From Scilla litardierei (Eukaryota > Streptophyta > Magnoliopsida > Asparagales > Asparagaceae): DNA of 64,000 bases. Location of the stretch: NCBI GenBank assembly GCA_030789695.1, contig CM061142.1, positions 277,505,043-277,569,042 of the forward strand. Reading direction: 5' to 3'. The notes under the pieces are model-generated. The model ran no database searches, had not been told where the DNA came from, and saw only the letters and a list, made by a program, of their open reading frames with translations. Shown piece after piece: positions 23,568 to 35,746 of the stretch (within the stretch, counting starts at the first letter, position 1; each line of letters starts with the position of its first letter). A program made the position numbers and the translations under genes.

Positions 23568-24548
23568 TCACTTCTCCTTTTGCTTGTTTTGAGGACAATC
23601 CGCTTTGATGTGTCCTGGCTTATTGCATTTAAAGCACAAAGGTGGAGAGGCGTTAGTAGAAGTAAACTTAGATTTTTGTTTGAAGTTACCCTTTCGGAAG
23701 AAGCGATTGAACTTCTTTGCCATGAGTGCAATGGATTCCATGTCCATTTCTTCTTCCGAGTCCTCATCATCGGTAGAGGTGGATGAAGCCGCCTTGAATG
23801 CAATCGCCTTTTTCTTAGGCGCATCTTGGTTCAAATAGGACTTCATCTTTTCTTGTAACTTCACCTTGCTATCTTTGCGTACCTCGTATGACATCAAAGT
23901 ACCCATTAGTTGAACTACGGTATATTTGTTCATGTCATTACCTTCCTCGCTGGCGAAGGTACGTTTTTCCCAAGAAGAGGGAAGTCCTTCAATAAGCTTT
24001 GAGCACTTCTCCTTTTGAGTATAGGACTTGCCGAGGGCCTCTAACTCGTTTATTATGTCAACGAAGCGAGCGTAATATTCTTTCATCTTCTCGCCCTGTT
24101 GCATATGAAACATTTCGTAATCTTTGTTTACGACTACGAGTTTAGAGTCTCTTACCCTACTCGTCCCTTCATGAAGAATGAGGAGGGAGTTCCAAATTTG
24201 ATATGCACTCTTACATGTGCATATCTTATTGAAGTCCTCGGGCTCCAATGCGCATTGCAAGGCGTTCATTGCCTTGGCATTGCTTACCTCCGCGGAGATC
24301 TCCGCGGTAGTCCATTTCTCAAAGTCTTCTTCTTCGGGTTCAATGTATTCCTTCATTGTGGTTCTCCATAAGGATGCACTCCGGAGGAAGGTTTCCATCC
24401 GGCATTTCCAGTACCCGTAGTTGGTACCGTTGAAGAATGGAGGCCTCGTAGAGGAATGTCCTTCCATCACCGAAGATGCTCCTTCTCGGTTCCTGAAGGT
24501 GTCATAGTTGGAAGGTGGACGCACGGTCTTGTTGTCGTTGGCAGACAT
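23568..24548 (-). CDS. SIRE gag (capsid and nucleocapsid), 326 residues
   Basis: Starts MSANDNKTVRPPSN 27 nt inside the 5' LTR border. Contains a Copia capsid region (FNGTNYGYWKCRMETFL; NALQCALEPEDFNKI; LVVVNKDYEMFHMQQGEKMKEYYARFVDIINEL; LIEGLPSSWEKR) and a CCHC zinc knuckle CFKCNKPGHIKADC near residue 308. It ends at TGA 23568-23570 in context AAG TGA AAG, after which the same frame stays open. The TGA could be a programmed gag-pol stop or decay; I cannot decide from one copy. Confidence 0.9.
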   Translation of the reverse strand: MSANDNKTVRPPSNYDTFRNREGASSVMEGHSSTRPPFFNGTNYGYWKCRMETFLRSASLWRTTMKEYIEPEEEDFEKWTTAEISAEVSNAKAMNALQCALEPEDFNKICTCKSAYQIWNSLLILHEGTSRVRDSKLVVVNKDYEMFHMQQGEKMKEYYARFVDIINELEALGKSYTQKEKCSKLIEGLPSSWEKRTFASEEGNDMNKYTVVQLMGTLMSYEVRKDSKVKLQEKMKSYLNQDAPKKKAIAFKAASSTSTDDEDSEEEMDMESIALMAKKFNRFFRKGNFKQKSKFTSTNASPPLCFKCNKPGHIKADCPQNKQKEK

Positions 24549-24560
24549 AGCTAAGTATCT

Positions 24561-24573
24561 GGCTCTGATACCA
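24561..24573 (-). other. Primer binding site (initiator Met tRNA) of the SIRE element
   Basis: The element strand reads TGGTATCAGAGCC two bases after the 5' LTR, complementary to the 3' end of plant initiator tRNA-Met, the usual Copia primer. Confidence 0.95.
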
Positions 24574-24575
24574 AA

Positions 24576-26328
24576 TGTAATGCCCTACCAGCTACTGCAC
24601 AAGTACTAGAGGGGGGGTGAATAGTACTTTAAAATAATAAGGAGTATAATTCCAAATTAAATTGCAAACAACTACCAAATCAATTTGCGGAAGCTTAAAT
24701 TGAATGACAACAACAAAAATAACAATGCTAACAAATGATGTTAATGGGTTCGGATCCACCCAAGTCTCCCCGACTTGTTCCCGGTGATCCTACGTCCCAA
24801 CCACCCGGATCCCCTCCGGATACTTGAGTTAGAAACCATAACTCAAGATTTCCACTATGAATATCTTGTGAAAAACCTTCACAAGATCAAATCATACATG
24901 CAATAGCAAACGTGAATCCCACAACCCGGGATCACAACCTTCTCTCACAACCGAGAGAATCACAAAGCAATATTAAAGAGTTTAATATGAAATAAACAAT
25001 CTTACCACAAAATCCTATACCTTGAGTTTTTCTTACCCAAATGGTGAAATGAAGGATTTGAGGAAGATGAAGTCACTAAGACCTAGCACCAAGGAAATGA
25101 CCAGCAATCGGTGCCTAGGAATGATTTGGAGACTTGGATCAAGCAATAGCTTGAAGAGCTCACCAAGAACAAGCTTCTCTCTAGATGGATTCTAGATCTA
25201 GAAATGAGAGAGAATGGGTTTCTTGTGAGGAAGAGAGCTTTAGATTTGAGTGAGAATGGCTATCTCTTTTGATCTCAATGAATCTCTGAATGGAAGCTCT
25301 AACCTAGATAGAAATGACCTAGGTTCGTATTTATAGGGTCCCATAAAAACAAGTTAGGTCATTCTCCAACGGATAGAAATCTGTGAGAATTAGTCGGTCA
25401 AAGAACAATCACTGACCGACTAGTTCATCAACTAGTCGGTCAGTCAAACAGCATGGACCGACTAAGTGAAGATCTGAGAAGAGATAGAATTTCAGACCTA
25501 GAAATCTAGTCGGTCTAAGAAGACTTTCTGACCGACTAGTTTCACAACTAGTCGGTCAGTCAGTGAACGTAGACCGACTAAGAGGCAAAATGAAATAGTC
25601 TGAACACAAGTTGACTTAGTCGGTGCAAGAACAAAAGTTGACCGACTAGATTGTCAACTAGTCGGTCACCAAACGTTCTTAGACCGACTAACGATAAACA
25701 GTATCTTAGGAGAAATTTAGCATGAACAGTAAGTCACAACTAGTCGGTCAAAGAAGCATCACTGACCGACTAGTTCACAAACTAGTCGGTCGGTGAGTCA
25801 ACGTAGACCGACTAACTGTAAACAGTAAAGTCCAAGAAATTAAGGAATCAAACTAGTCGGTCCAAGAAGAGTTACCGACCGACTAGATCATCATCTAGTC
25901 GGTCAGTACTTGTTCTTGTACCAACTAACATGCACAATAAAGTCCGAATCGAAGCGCGATGCTTCGAGGAAGTTAGAATGAACTTGTGCAAGGATCCTAG
26001 AGCTACGAACTGAGCGTTATGAAGTTAGAATGGTAAGATATACTCAAGGCTTAACATTCTATATATCGAAGCTAAAAGACTATAAATAAAACCTTAATAA
26101 ACGGTCTTCGAGAGCTTCGATTGAATCTTCATAACTTCCAAAACGGCGCATGAGCTTCAACGAAGCTTTAGGCATGAATACGAGCTTTGGGAAGTGTTGA
26201 GATGTCGCTTTGAATGTTCTCGTGAAATTGGTGATGATCTCCAATACTGCGCTCACAAATAGTTAGTACATGGATTATTTATGTTTGCTCATCATCAAAA
26301 CCAAATCCGGGGAGTCCAATATTCAACA
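24576..26328 (-). repeat. 5' LTR of the SIRE element
   Basis: 1753 bp, pairs with 13778-15530. TATA box CTATAAATAC (minus) at 25328-25337 and dyad array 25390-25928 upstream in U3. Of the ~19 differences from the other LTR, several lie in the array and most of those fall in spacers, but a few half-sites are hit. Confidence 0.95.
25390..25928. promoter_or_regulatory. Five-unit dyad array in U3 of the 5' LTR
   Basis: Direct counterpart of 14592-15130 with the same five units of paired TAGTCGGTC/GACCGACTA half-sites upstream of the TATA box. In this LTR one half-site keeps GACCGACTA where the 3' LTR copy has gactgacta. Confidence 0.85.
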
Positions 26329-27255
26329 GATCGCTCCATATTTTACACATTTTTTTCTGCATATTTTCAAGCCATTTCGATTGCTCATATTGCAATTTTC
26401 ACGAGTATTCGACGATATTGCGTTACTTTTCACTATTTCTTGTTTTTTGTCAGATTTCAGGAAATATAGAGCAATCAGAAGAAAAAATGAGCTAAAAGGA
26501 CTTGCACATGTACCGGAGTGTCGCCTATGGCCTTAAAGAAGCTAACTGTGTTGGAAGATGAGTGGAAGAAGAAGGAAATCGATAGAATCGATGAAGAGGT
26601 GAGGAGAAGGAGAGTTGACTCCAGAAATAGGCCACTCGGCCGAGTAACACAGCCCAGTCGGCCGAGTACAACTGATACGAAGAGATCTTGTGCCACAATG
26701 CACTCGGTCGAGTGGTTACATCCACTCGGCCGAGTAGAGATCGCCACTCGCCCGAGTGAGTCAGGACTTCTGAAAGAAATCAAAGCCGACTCTTTGGAAT
26801 TCTGGGGAGAACATTAGAAGACCTACTCAGCCGAGTAGAGAAGTCCACTCACCCGAGTGAAGAATCCCACTCGGCCGAGTGATGCCGATGACATGAGCGG
26901 CCAGATTTTCAAACAGCCTTCCACTATTTTGAAATCTGCTATTATTCCATTAGTCACATTATTTTTCTCATATTTTTTATTGATATTAGACTCATGAAGG
27001 TTCCAACGCCGCCAAGAACGCGCCAATCGGAGGTCGGATGAAATCTGGAGAATTTCTGCAAGTTGATGCTGCAGTGCTGGAATTCGCGTATCCGTGTCAC
27101 TCGGCCGAGTAACACTTTCACTTGGCCGAGTGAGTTTTCCACTCGACCGAGTGAGTTTTCCACTCAGCCGAGTGACCAGTTTTTGACAGTTTTTGATAGA
27201 GTGCTGTTTTTTGGAGTTTCTGCAGGAATTCTCACTCGGCCGGGTGAGCTTTTCA
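26329..27255 (+). repeat. Athila-like LTR fragment (plus orientation) with dyad array
   Basis: Begins at the Copia target duplication; together with 13772-13777 it gives an LTR start TGATCGCTCC. It is homologous, in inverse orientation, to 33533-34189 of the Athila-like element: the same AT-rich start, a purine-rich block (about 26540-26640) and CACTCGGCCGAGTG-type dyads (26630-27250, about 14 variants). It lacks the TATA box and the rest of the LTR. The Copia element therefore landed within the first six bases of this LTR. Confidence 0.8.
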
Positions 27256-27770
27256 CTAGCTACTCGTAATAAATTGGGATCCAATCTCTTGCAAATCCCA
27301 ATCGATGGAACCTCCTAGCTACTCGTAATAAATCAATCACAACCTAACCTTTCTTGCAATTCTAGCAACATATGAATTCATTTATCACAATTCTAAAATC
27401 AAATCCATAGAGTTCATCCCCATGCCCTAGAACATCAAATCTACTCAAGCATAGCAACAACGATATGGAATCAATAAAAACCATTGCTTGCATATGAAAA
27501 GATAGCAAATCAAAGATTCAAATAATAAGAGCAAAGATACTTAGCTTTGATGAAGAACTTCAATCCAATTACACGCTTTTAGATCAAAGAGGGGCCTAAG
27601 GCATGGCCTAACCTCTAAAATAATCACTACGAAAACATCATGGGGACTCCCCCTAATGACGGCTACAACCCTCTTAAATTGCCCCCCAAAAAACCCTAGC
27701 AAAACCCCTGCAATGTTCTCTTCTATATCCCTTAAAATGTTCTCTTATATATCATTCCATCATCAGCGGT
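27256..27770 (-). repeat. Athila-like LTR fragment (minus orientation)
   Basis: Shares wording with the middle of the Athila-like LTR at about 33060-33440 (gatccaatctcttgcaaa, tagtaaatcaatcacaacctaacc, catgccctagaaca) in the opposite orientation to the preceding fragment. The two fragments abut near 27250 in an inverted arrangement, indicating a rearrangement or nested deletion. Confidence 0.65.
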
Positions 27771-28961
27771 GTTAATTTTGTTATCTGTTATATTATTAGA
27801 ACCTTAGATATGATTACTATTGTGATAGGATTATGTTTACAGATAGGGTAGTGTGAGATGATATAATGTGTAGTTGTGATTAGTTGAATATGAACACAAA
27901 GAATTTAGATTATTTTATTTATAAGGTGATAAATATAATGATGCGTTCAAGACTTATATTTTATATTTGGATAATACCCATGCATACAGGATTCAATAGA
28001 ATTTCCTTTTATGAGTGATACACAGGAGGACGAGTACATTACAGATTTGAAACTCAAATAAGTAACGGCTAAGAGTAGCTATGAAGGTACACCATGATTT
28101 ATGGAGACGAAGATAATGAGTAGAGTATTTTAAAGTAGCCAGACTTAATTATACAGGTAGGGTGTTGTAGATATTAGAAATATTACAATATGTTGTTCCA
28201 AATGGTTGGTTATGTAGATTGATCTAAACTTGTTTAGAATAAGTATAATGGAAAATGGCAATATGTGATTTAGTAATTTGTTAATTATGGTGAATAGGTT
28301 TATGAGTAATCACATAGTTTACAATGAAGAATGTGTTGGGAGCAGGACAATTGTTGATGGTGATGTATGCTAGGCGTATTTGTACTTGTTGTCATGCATT
28401 AGTAATTGGTAGAGCATCGTTATATTGATTGCTTAATATATATTTGAAAAAATGAAATTGGAGTTGGAGGATGTCACAATTATAGTGCTACAAAGTTAGG
28501 TTATACAATGAATAAAGTAATGACATATATTGGACATGACAACTTATGAGAATGTATAGTTTTGGAGGACTTGGTTATAGAGGAATTATACCTTAGAAAT
28601 TTCACAGGAAATGTTACTGCCCTAATAAAAAAATGATAAGTGAAGAAGTGAGGAAATTTGCAAAGGGTATTGATTGAGGATATTTAGTGTTTTCTTTCAA
28701 AGGTTGATTTGTATAAAGTATTGATTGTTTTAAGCGAGAGCTATGAGTTAGAATTCAAACGGTAATGTTGGATCTATAGTTAAGTTTTAGGATATGATTA
28801 TAGTTGTAGCGTTATTCAGTGATGAGACGAGTAGTGATGATTTATTTTAGGAACACTTGATTGAAGTTATACGATGAGATGCATAAGTATTATCAGCATC
28901 TGTTTAATGAACTCAAATCCGGAGAAATTCCGAGGACGGAATTTTTATAAGGTGGGTAGGA
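27771..28961 (+). mobile_element. Strongly decayed chromovirus interior
   Basis: AT-rich and stop-laden, with no recognisable peptide. Its right end (28923-28961) reads attccgaggacggaatttt...aaggtgggtagga, the form typical of the region after integrase and the purine tract in Tekay/Del-type chromoviruses, so the block is probably pol remnant. Assignment rests on that end only. Confidence 0.4.
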
Positions 28962-28963
28962 TA

Positions 28964-30090
28964 TGACGGCTCGTATCCATCACTACCGTATTTTGGTATA
29001 AATACTTTTAATAGTTTCAAATAATAAGTTTATGCGATTCTTCAACTAATTAAGTTTTAAGATACTATTATTATATACCTTTTTATATTCAATAATTACT
29101 TTTACTAATCACTTTTGCCTTTCTATCATCTACTAATTATTTTTACTAATTACATTTACTAATTAGTTTTACTTATTACTAATTGCTTTCACTAATAATG
29201 ATTTGTGCTTACTGATTAGTAATAACTAATTAGTTATTATCATCTCCTATTATTAACTACCTATTGACCCCATAATCTACCCCTCATCAACCCATGCCAA
29301 CAAGATCAACCATATTTTGATCTAACCTAACCTACTTAATTCGTTCCTAACACTGCCCATTACATCCACCGATATATTTCGGTGAGATCCAACACCCTTT
29401 AATTTCAAAACCACACACCCCTTGTTTCCCTTCCCCTCTTCAATTGTCAGCACACACAGCCATACTCACACACTCACATACACATTCACACACGCACACA
29501 GGGGAAAGGGGAGATAAATCACAGCCAACTCTTCATCTCCTTATTCTTCATTCATCTCTTCATTTCTCTCATTCTCTTCAAAAATCCAAACCCAACAACA
29601 ACAAACAACAGCCACCATTCAGCCAAAATGAAATCCAACGCCAAAAATCATCAAACCCAAATCGAAATTGAATTAGAAATTGAGAGAAGAAATCAAAATC
29701 AGGGATCATATCTAAATTTCATATCTGAGGCAACCTCATTTAACTCCCGTTCTTCATCCTCCCATCCTCTTCCCGTAGTTCACACGTGTGCGGCTGCACC
29801 ACCCCAGACCGCACATGCGTGCCACCACCTTGTGCGGCCACAGACCATGTGCACACACTGCCTCCTACATTGCCCGTAGCCCCCGTGTGTGCATCTTCTC
29901 CAGATGCCCCCACGCACGTGAATCTGCCCGTGCCACCTGCTGTCGCGCTCCCTACCGCCCGGCTGCCCTGCTGCACAGACCCCACGCGAGCCCGCCCTGC
30001 AACCGTCGGATCTGCTTGTTGTGCCACCCTACCAGCTTGTGCGTAGCCACTGGCCGCTGCCCCTCCCTCCTCCGGAGCTGACACGTAGAA
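28964..30090 (+). repeat. Chromovirus LTR, 5' portion with CT-rich leader
   Basis: Starts at TGACGGCTCG directly after a purine tract and contains an AT-rich U3, then a leader-like CT/AC-rich block (29420-30080; includes a CA repeat near 29460-29505). The architecture parallels the LTRs at 46295 and 51895. The ORFs within the CT-rich block have no homology I recognise and are likely non-coding. Confidence 0.5.
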
Positions 30091-31490
30091 ATCACACGAA
30101 AACGGCCTCAAGCAACTCGACCGAGCAGTTCACCTACTCGACCCGAGTCGTCATCTAACAGAGCAGCGTTTTGGAGGAAGCTCCAATCTACTGTAGCTCG
30201 ACTGAGTAGAGGGGCTACTTGACATAGTAGACCGTATCAGCTAGAAGTAGAGCAGCAGCAAGCGGAGCCTGAAGTCGACTCGATCGAGCAGGCACCGCTA
30301 CGCGGTCGAGTAGCGCGACGCGACCAGTTGAGTTGGTGGGCCCAAGTGCCCAGATTTTCTGAGATTTTTTGGGATTTCTACCCTATGTATATAAGCACAT
30401 TTTTAGCCCTATTTTAGGGAGGACTACTTTGAGGACTACTTGAGATACTACTTTTAGTTTTGTTTTTAATTAGAGTTTTTAGATCTAGAGAGTTTTGTAC
30501 CGTCGTGATTTTGTGAAGACAAAGCTTGGATTTTTTTGTTCTATTACACAAGGAATCTTAATTTCTTAATTCTATTTGGTTTGCTATTGCTCCACAACGT
30601 GTTGGTAACAATTCTCTAAACTTTCTATTGATTTCGATGTTTTCTATTGCCATGATGAATTCCATTGCATTTATTGAATCTTTCTTTGTTGTTTCTATGA
30701 TGCGTGAGTAGTTCCATCTAGGGATAATTGATTAGCCCATGGATTTTAGGATTTAGATGCAAAGTTAGGATTTTTAGGCTACGTTGGTATAAAAGGGACG
30801 TGTTTTGGTCGATCTTGCAATGTTTGTAGGCAAACTCGTACTGAGATCGTGCCCACGGTCGGTGGAATCGATTTGCTTAAGGAGTATCCTATAAAATTAA
30901 TTAGGGAGTTAGTGAATTCAATTAGGGCTCGTGACCATGTCCGGCTTGTGTCTTGATGTGATCTATCGACGAACTATATTACTACTTGACGGCTATCGCC
31001 ATTGCGTCAATGAGAGCCACCAAAATACATCTCAACTCTAATCCACGAGAGTGACGTGAGTTGAGATCATTCTGACCACGAAAGTGGCATGAATATTGTC
31101 GATTCTTAATGCATGTATCGTGTGCGCCTGTCACGAGAGCGGGGTTAATACGATACGTTAGATTCATGGTGCTTAGAACCATGAATTCCACATCTTTTAT
31201 GTGAAAATCCCTAATAAAGCCAATGCAACGTAACAGTCTTAACCAAGTATTGACATCCGACGATCCTAGTGATGAGTCCTAAAGCCCTAGTCTTTATTAA
31301 TTGACCACAATCCCAAACAAACAATCTGTTAAGACCGACTGCTACCTAAATTCCAAGATTTGAAAATAGCTCAAGACAATAACATCTCTACCTTCCTTGT
31401 GGGATCGATATCTTTTATACTATTACTTTACACCGTACTCTTGCCTAAAGTGCCGGGAATTCGCATTTGGAATACATCTAGCCCTTGGCA
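30091..31490 (+). repeat. Athila/Tat-like LTR (plus orientation) with dyad array
   Basis: Dyads related to CTACTCGACCGAGCAG occupy 30112-30330, followed by a TATA box (TATGTATATAAGC) at 30384-30396 and a transcribed-looking region. Near 31390-31500 the text cttgtgggatcgatatc ... ttggcattcgtgccattgct resembles the end of an Athila-type LTR followed by a decayed tRNA-Asp primer site. Borders are approximate and no partner LTR was found. Confidence 0.5.
30112..30330. promoter_or_regulatory. Dyad array upstream of a TATA box (CTCGACCGAG type)
   Basis: About seven imperfect palindromes such as ctactcgacccgagtcg, agctcgactgagtag, gactcgatcgagcag and ctacgcggtcgagtag, ending about 55 bp before a TATA box on the plus strand. 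Related in form but not identical to the CACTCGGCCGAGTG arrays. Confidence 0.65.
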
Positions 31491-32427
31491 TTCGTGCCAT
31501 TGCTAGGTGGCTTCTAGGTGTATGTTTCGGGAGCATCAATATGTGATACTCTAGCTACCACGCATGGCGTGTGACTCGAAAAGTGACGGTCTTCAGCAAG
31601 ATCTCAAGTTTAACTCCTGTCCCCGTGGAGAAGACTATATCGTGGAAAATAGGGATTCAACTATCTAGGAATGGCCTGAGATAAGCTAATTCCAACTAAA
31701 CCGTGGTGGTCGACATGCATGTGATGAATTCTTTTCTTCAAACAAAACTCGGGTGATTCGTGTACTGGGATTTCATTCAACGACTCCTGACCCAGACGAG
31801 TCTAGGACGTTGGGTCAAAATGGACCACACGGACCTACTCTCTCGAATTGCCAAAATTCGATTGTATTTGCATAGTGCACTCCCCCAAATCTTCACCATT
31901 CGGCGCGAATCCCAGTGCTTCATGAGGCATGGAGACCCAGCTACTTGGTGCGACTGGAAGAATGATGCACTTATTCTCTCTTTTCTTTTTCTTTTTCTTT
32001 TCTCTCTCTTTCTTTGAAGTATTCAAACCACCACATCTTTATAGGGAATGACGCTATATCTAAGGCTAATACCTCTCAAGTTAAGTCATACTCTACTCAA
32101 TCGGTGAGCCTTATACTTGGGTGATCTAAATGTTGAATAGACAACCATTCTATCCTATTGGGGATTAAACGGAGATCTACCGTTCACTCACGGAGAGAGA
32201 GTTAAAAATGAGACTGTATGTGAGACGAGAAAAAGTCTTGCCAAGAAATTAGTGAGAGTGAGTGTAGGGAGCAACTCTAGTCAAGTACCTAGGTGTAATG
32301 TCATGCAAGTGTGGTTTGTCCTTAAGGGATCATTTCTTTCGATTTCAGCAAAAAATGGCTAAAAGGGAAAGAGAAATGTGAAGTGGGGATGTAAATTTTG
32401 AAAAATAAACGGAAAAGTGGGTACCTC
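31491..32427 (+). mobile_element. Unassigned retroelement interior
   Basis: Follows a decayed primer-site-like sequence; no domain can be read. It ends with ACCTC (32423-32427), the left target duplication of the Athila-like element. Confidence 0.35.
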
Positions 32428-34189
32428 TGATCGCGCCCGGATATACACCCGGAGGACGACTGTATTCTTATAAAGACGATTGTAGTCTTATCACAAACAC
32501 ACGGTGTAGTGGCGAACGGGTATCGAACACAGGGAGGACAAGTGACAGTACTATATCTTAATTACCTAGCTATTGATGGTAGAATAGAATGGTTTGGATA
32601 ATAATGTCACTGTCGTTCAAATAACAAGTAGAATGCTATATAATAAAAGCGTCTAGGGCTAGGAAATCCCCACTACGGATCGTCACTTATTCTTGTGGAT
32701 TATGAATCTCAATGTTGAAAGGCTTGAATTAAGGTGAACTAGTCATAACTGAATATAGAACCAAGCTCATGCTCTCATGCTATTGCCGGTCTATAGCCAC
32801 CTAGATTAGAGCCCACTCTCATGCAAACCCTAACCTAAGCCACTAGCATGAAGATCGACATCATCGTCCAATCGCACCTCGAGCCCACTCTCGTGCAAAC
32901 TCGAGCTACGATCTAGGATATGATAGTTCGTATTCGTCCAATCTCTTGCAAACGAATATGGATATCGATTTATAATAAAAATCCTAGTTTTGGTCCAATC
33001 TCTCGCAAACCAAATCTAGAGAATCTCGATTATAAACTTAAATCGAATATCTAGGCCTTCCCATCGATTGAGATCCAATCTCTTACAAACCTTAATCAAT
33101 GGAAATTCCTAGCTATTCATAGTAAATCAATCACAACCTACCCTTTTATCAATCCTAGCAAAAATTCAATTCATTCATCATAATTCTAAGATCGGATCCA
33201 TAGGGTTCATCCTAATGCCCTAGAACAACGAAACTACCTACAATTCAGCATAGCATTCTCAGAATTAACAAATAAGATCATAGCACAATTCATTGTAGAG
33301 AGAAAACAATTCATAAAAACTAGAAATTTAGATAGAAAGAACAAACCAAATTGCGCGTCTTTGATCTCCAGCTGAGAATTACAATAAGAATAGCCTTCAA
33401 AATTAACTTCAAGTCTCTCCTAAAACTAGGAATAAACTAGCCTTAAATACAAGTCAAAATCGTCCAGAAATTCCTGACAGATTTGCCCCTGGCGCAGCCA
33501 AAAACTCTAATTTGCTACACAGTTGGACTGCGCTACTCGATCGAGTGGAACATGTCACTCGGCCGAGTGACAACCCCAATAAAAAACAGAGAAATAAGGG
33601 GTTTCGGAGGTCTGTCACCATGTCACACTCGGGCGAGTGGACTTCTTTATTCGATCGAGTGAGCTTTCTTGCTCGGCCGAGTGATCTTCTCTAAATTCCA
33701 GTAACTCAGATGATTTTCGGGAGAGAAACCCTGTCACACTCGGGCGAGTGGGCTTCTTCATTCGGCCGAGTGAGATTTCATGGTCGGTCGAGTGTACTTT
33801 GAAAGTCGGCAGTCATGTATCCGTTTCACTCGGTCGAACGCTCTCCTTCACTCGGCCGAGTGAACGGTCTGGTCTGCCGAGTGAGCTGTTTCTGGGGCTC
33901 TTTTCTTCTCATCCTCGCCTCCACATCGATTCTATCGAGCTTCTTCCTCTTCCGCTCGTCCTCTAGCACTACTAACTCCTCATTAAAGCCGTGGGCGATG
34001 CTCCGGTGTGCGTGAAAGTCCCTTGATCTTATTTTTTGCTCCAGATCGCTCCATATTTCCTGAAATCCGACAAAAACAAGAAATAGTAAAAAGCAACGCG
34101 ATATCGTCGAATAATCGTGAAAAACACAATATGGATGATCGAAATGACATGAAAACATGCAGAAAAAGGTGTAAAATAAGGAGCGATCA
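32428..34189 (-). repeat. 3' LTR of the Athila-like element
   Basis: 1762 bp. In element orientation: start TGATCGCTCC, purine-rich block, CACTCGGCCGAGTG dyad array (33884-33533), TATA-like GTATTTAAGG (33441-33450), then R-U5 ending at 32428. It is the reference copy without the 35-nt patch found in the other LTR. Confidence 0.92.
33533..33884. promoter_or_regulatory. CACTCGGCCGAGTG dyad array in U3 (3' LTR)
   Basis: About ten perfect or near-perfect 14-bp palindromes (cactcggccgagtg, cactcgggcgagtg, tactcgatcgagtg and others), irregularly spaced, about 80 bp upstream of the TATA-like box in element orientation. Confidence 0.85.
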
Positions 34190-35746
34190 AAATACCCCAA
34201 GATTACCTCTTACTTGTCCTCGAGGAAGATGAGTAAAAGGCGAACCCGGCGGGTAAAAATAAGGAAAAAAGGAAAAAGAAGATAGAAAAGAAAACGAAGA
34301 GGGAGGTGCTTGATCATTTTCTCAGGACGTGGAGCTGCTTACTCAAATAGCATACGACGAATAAAACATGCCAAAGACTTTTATCTCGATATCATAATCA
34401 TATGTAAATATGCATTCGATATAAAAACCCAAGAATATCAAAACGATATGAAATATGAAATCATTTTAGAATTAGCATCGTCTGAGGCATCTAAAGTAAT
34501 ATACATAATCATAGATTGCACACTTTTCATTTGATCGCATTCTATTTGGAGTATAAGAAGTATCACACAATATGGAGCAATAAGAATAGAAAGAAGTGGT
34601 TTTCATGAAATGCATACCAAATTTCAACTCGTGGACTTCGTAATATTTCCAGTAATCTCCCTAAGTATAGAAAATTACTTAGCTTAGGTTATCATGCACA
34701 GACACGTAGTCACTCTCTCACACATCATTGGATCCTCTCCCCCACGCTTATCTATAAGCGCGGTGGCATCAAATGGAACAATACAACCTTTCCCATTTTT
34801 GAAGCTCCAAGAAAAATGAAAACAAAAGAGGGAAGAAAGAAGGAAAGAAATAGGAGCGTGTATGAACTTATTTTGTTGTATTTCTTTTTCTCTTTCTTTT
34901 TTTTCTTTTTTTTCTTTTTCCTTTTTTAGAAACTCATATACACAATAACAATCCCAAATCAAAAGATAGAGAGATAAACATGTATTTTTTTCTTTTTGAT
35001 TTTAGGGTATTGGAGCATGGAATTTATAGCAGGGGGAAGATGACAATATAAGATTTGCTAAAGGGAGATTCACCTATGATTTTAAGTATAGAAATAACGC
35101 TCAAGATATATGGAGAAAGAAAAATATGCAACGTTCAGTTCACTCTTTAGAATGTGCATAACAACTTTAAGCAGAGTAATGTAATCTACTCAGTTTGATT
35201 TCAGAAAGTAAACTAATCCAGTTATATCAAAATGGCATTCATTCAATCAACCTAAAGTCAAGCGAACAATTTTCATGCATAAAGAAGTGATAGCAGACAA
35301 CAAAGCAGTACTCCAAATATAGGCAATCAATGCGTGAAGCTTAGTGTGTTTTCTATGAAAAGTATACAATATAAATCATCAGACTCAGCTAATGGTAGAA
35401 TTTCATTCACACTCATATAATGAAGGTGCATGTTACTATTTCGAATGCATATCAAAGTATAGCATATAATATCTGAAATAAAAGCGATGGCATGACAAGA
35501 GAATATGCATATAAAAGTAAACTAGGTCCAAGTCATCGTCATCACAGAAAATTCACCTCTAGCAAAAAGGATAAAAGAAATAAGGATAAAGGAAAAATAA
35601 GAACTACTATACATATGCCGCACAAAAAAAAAGAAAACGTGATGCATGAGAAAAAAATGAAAAAGTGGGTGATAACAAGGGGAAAATAAAGAAAGGTGGA
35701 AAAATAAAAATAAGAATGAATAAATGAAAAGTGTGTGAGACACTCA
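34190..35746 (-). other. 3' non-coding region of the Athila-like element
   Basis: AT- and purine-rich with homopolymer-like T/C runs (34870-34930) and no ORF of merit. The expected purine tract next to the 3' LTR is weak (CTTGGGGTATTT on the element strand). Confidence 0.5.

Larger units (their letters stand above)
13778..26328 (-). mobile_element. SIRE/Maximus-type Ty1/Copia retrotransposon, 12551 bp
   Basis: Two 1753-bp LTRs (13778-15530, 24576-26328) bounded by TG...CA, target duplication GATCG (13773-13777 and 26329-26333), an initiator-Met tRNA primer site, a purine tract, and gag, protease, integrase, RT and RNase H in Copia order on the minus strand, followed by a third ORF. Large size, the coiled-coil extension after gag and the extra 3' ORF fit the SIRE/Maximus lineage. 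By eye I count about 19 differences between LTRs (about 1%), so insertion is recent. Nevertheless gag-pol carries several stops and at least one frameshift, so this copy is unlikely to be autonomous. Confidence 0.93.

Noticed and set aside
31835..32026. Lys/Glu-rich minus-strand ORF (also the one at 34684-34962)
   Set aside because: Encoded by CT simple-sequence runs; no conservation or signals.
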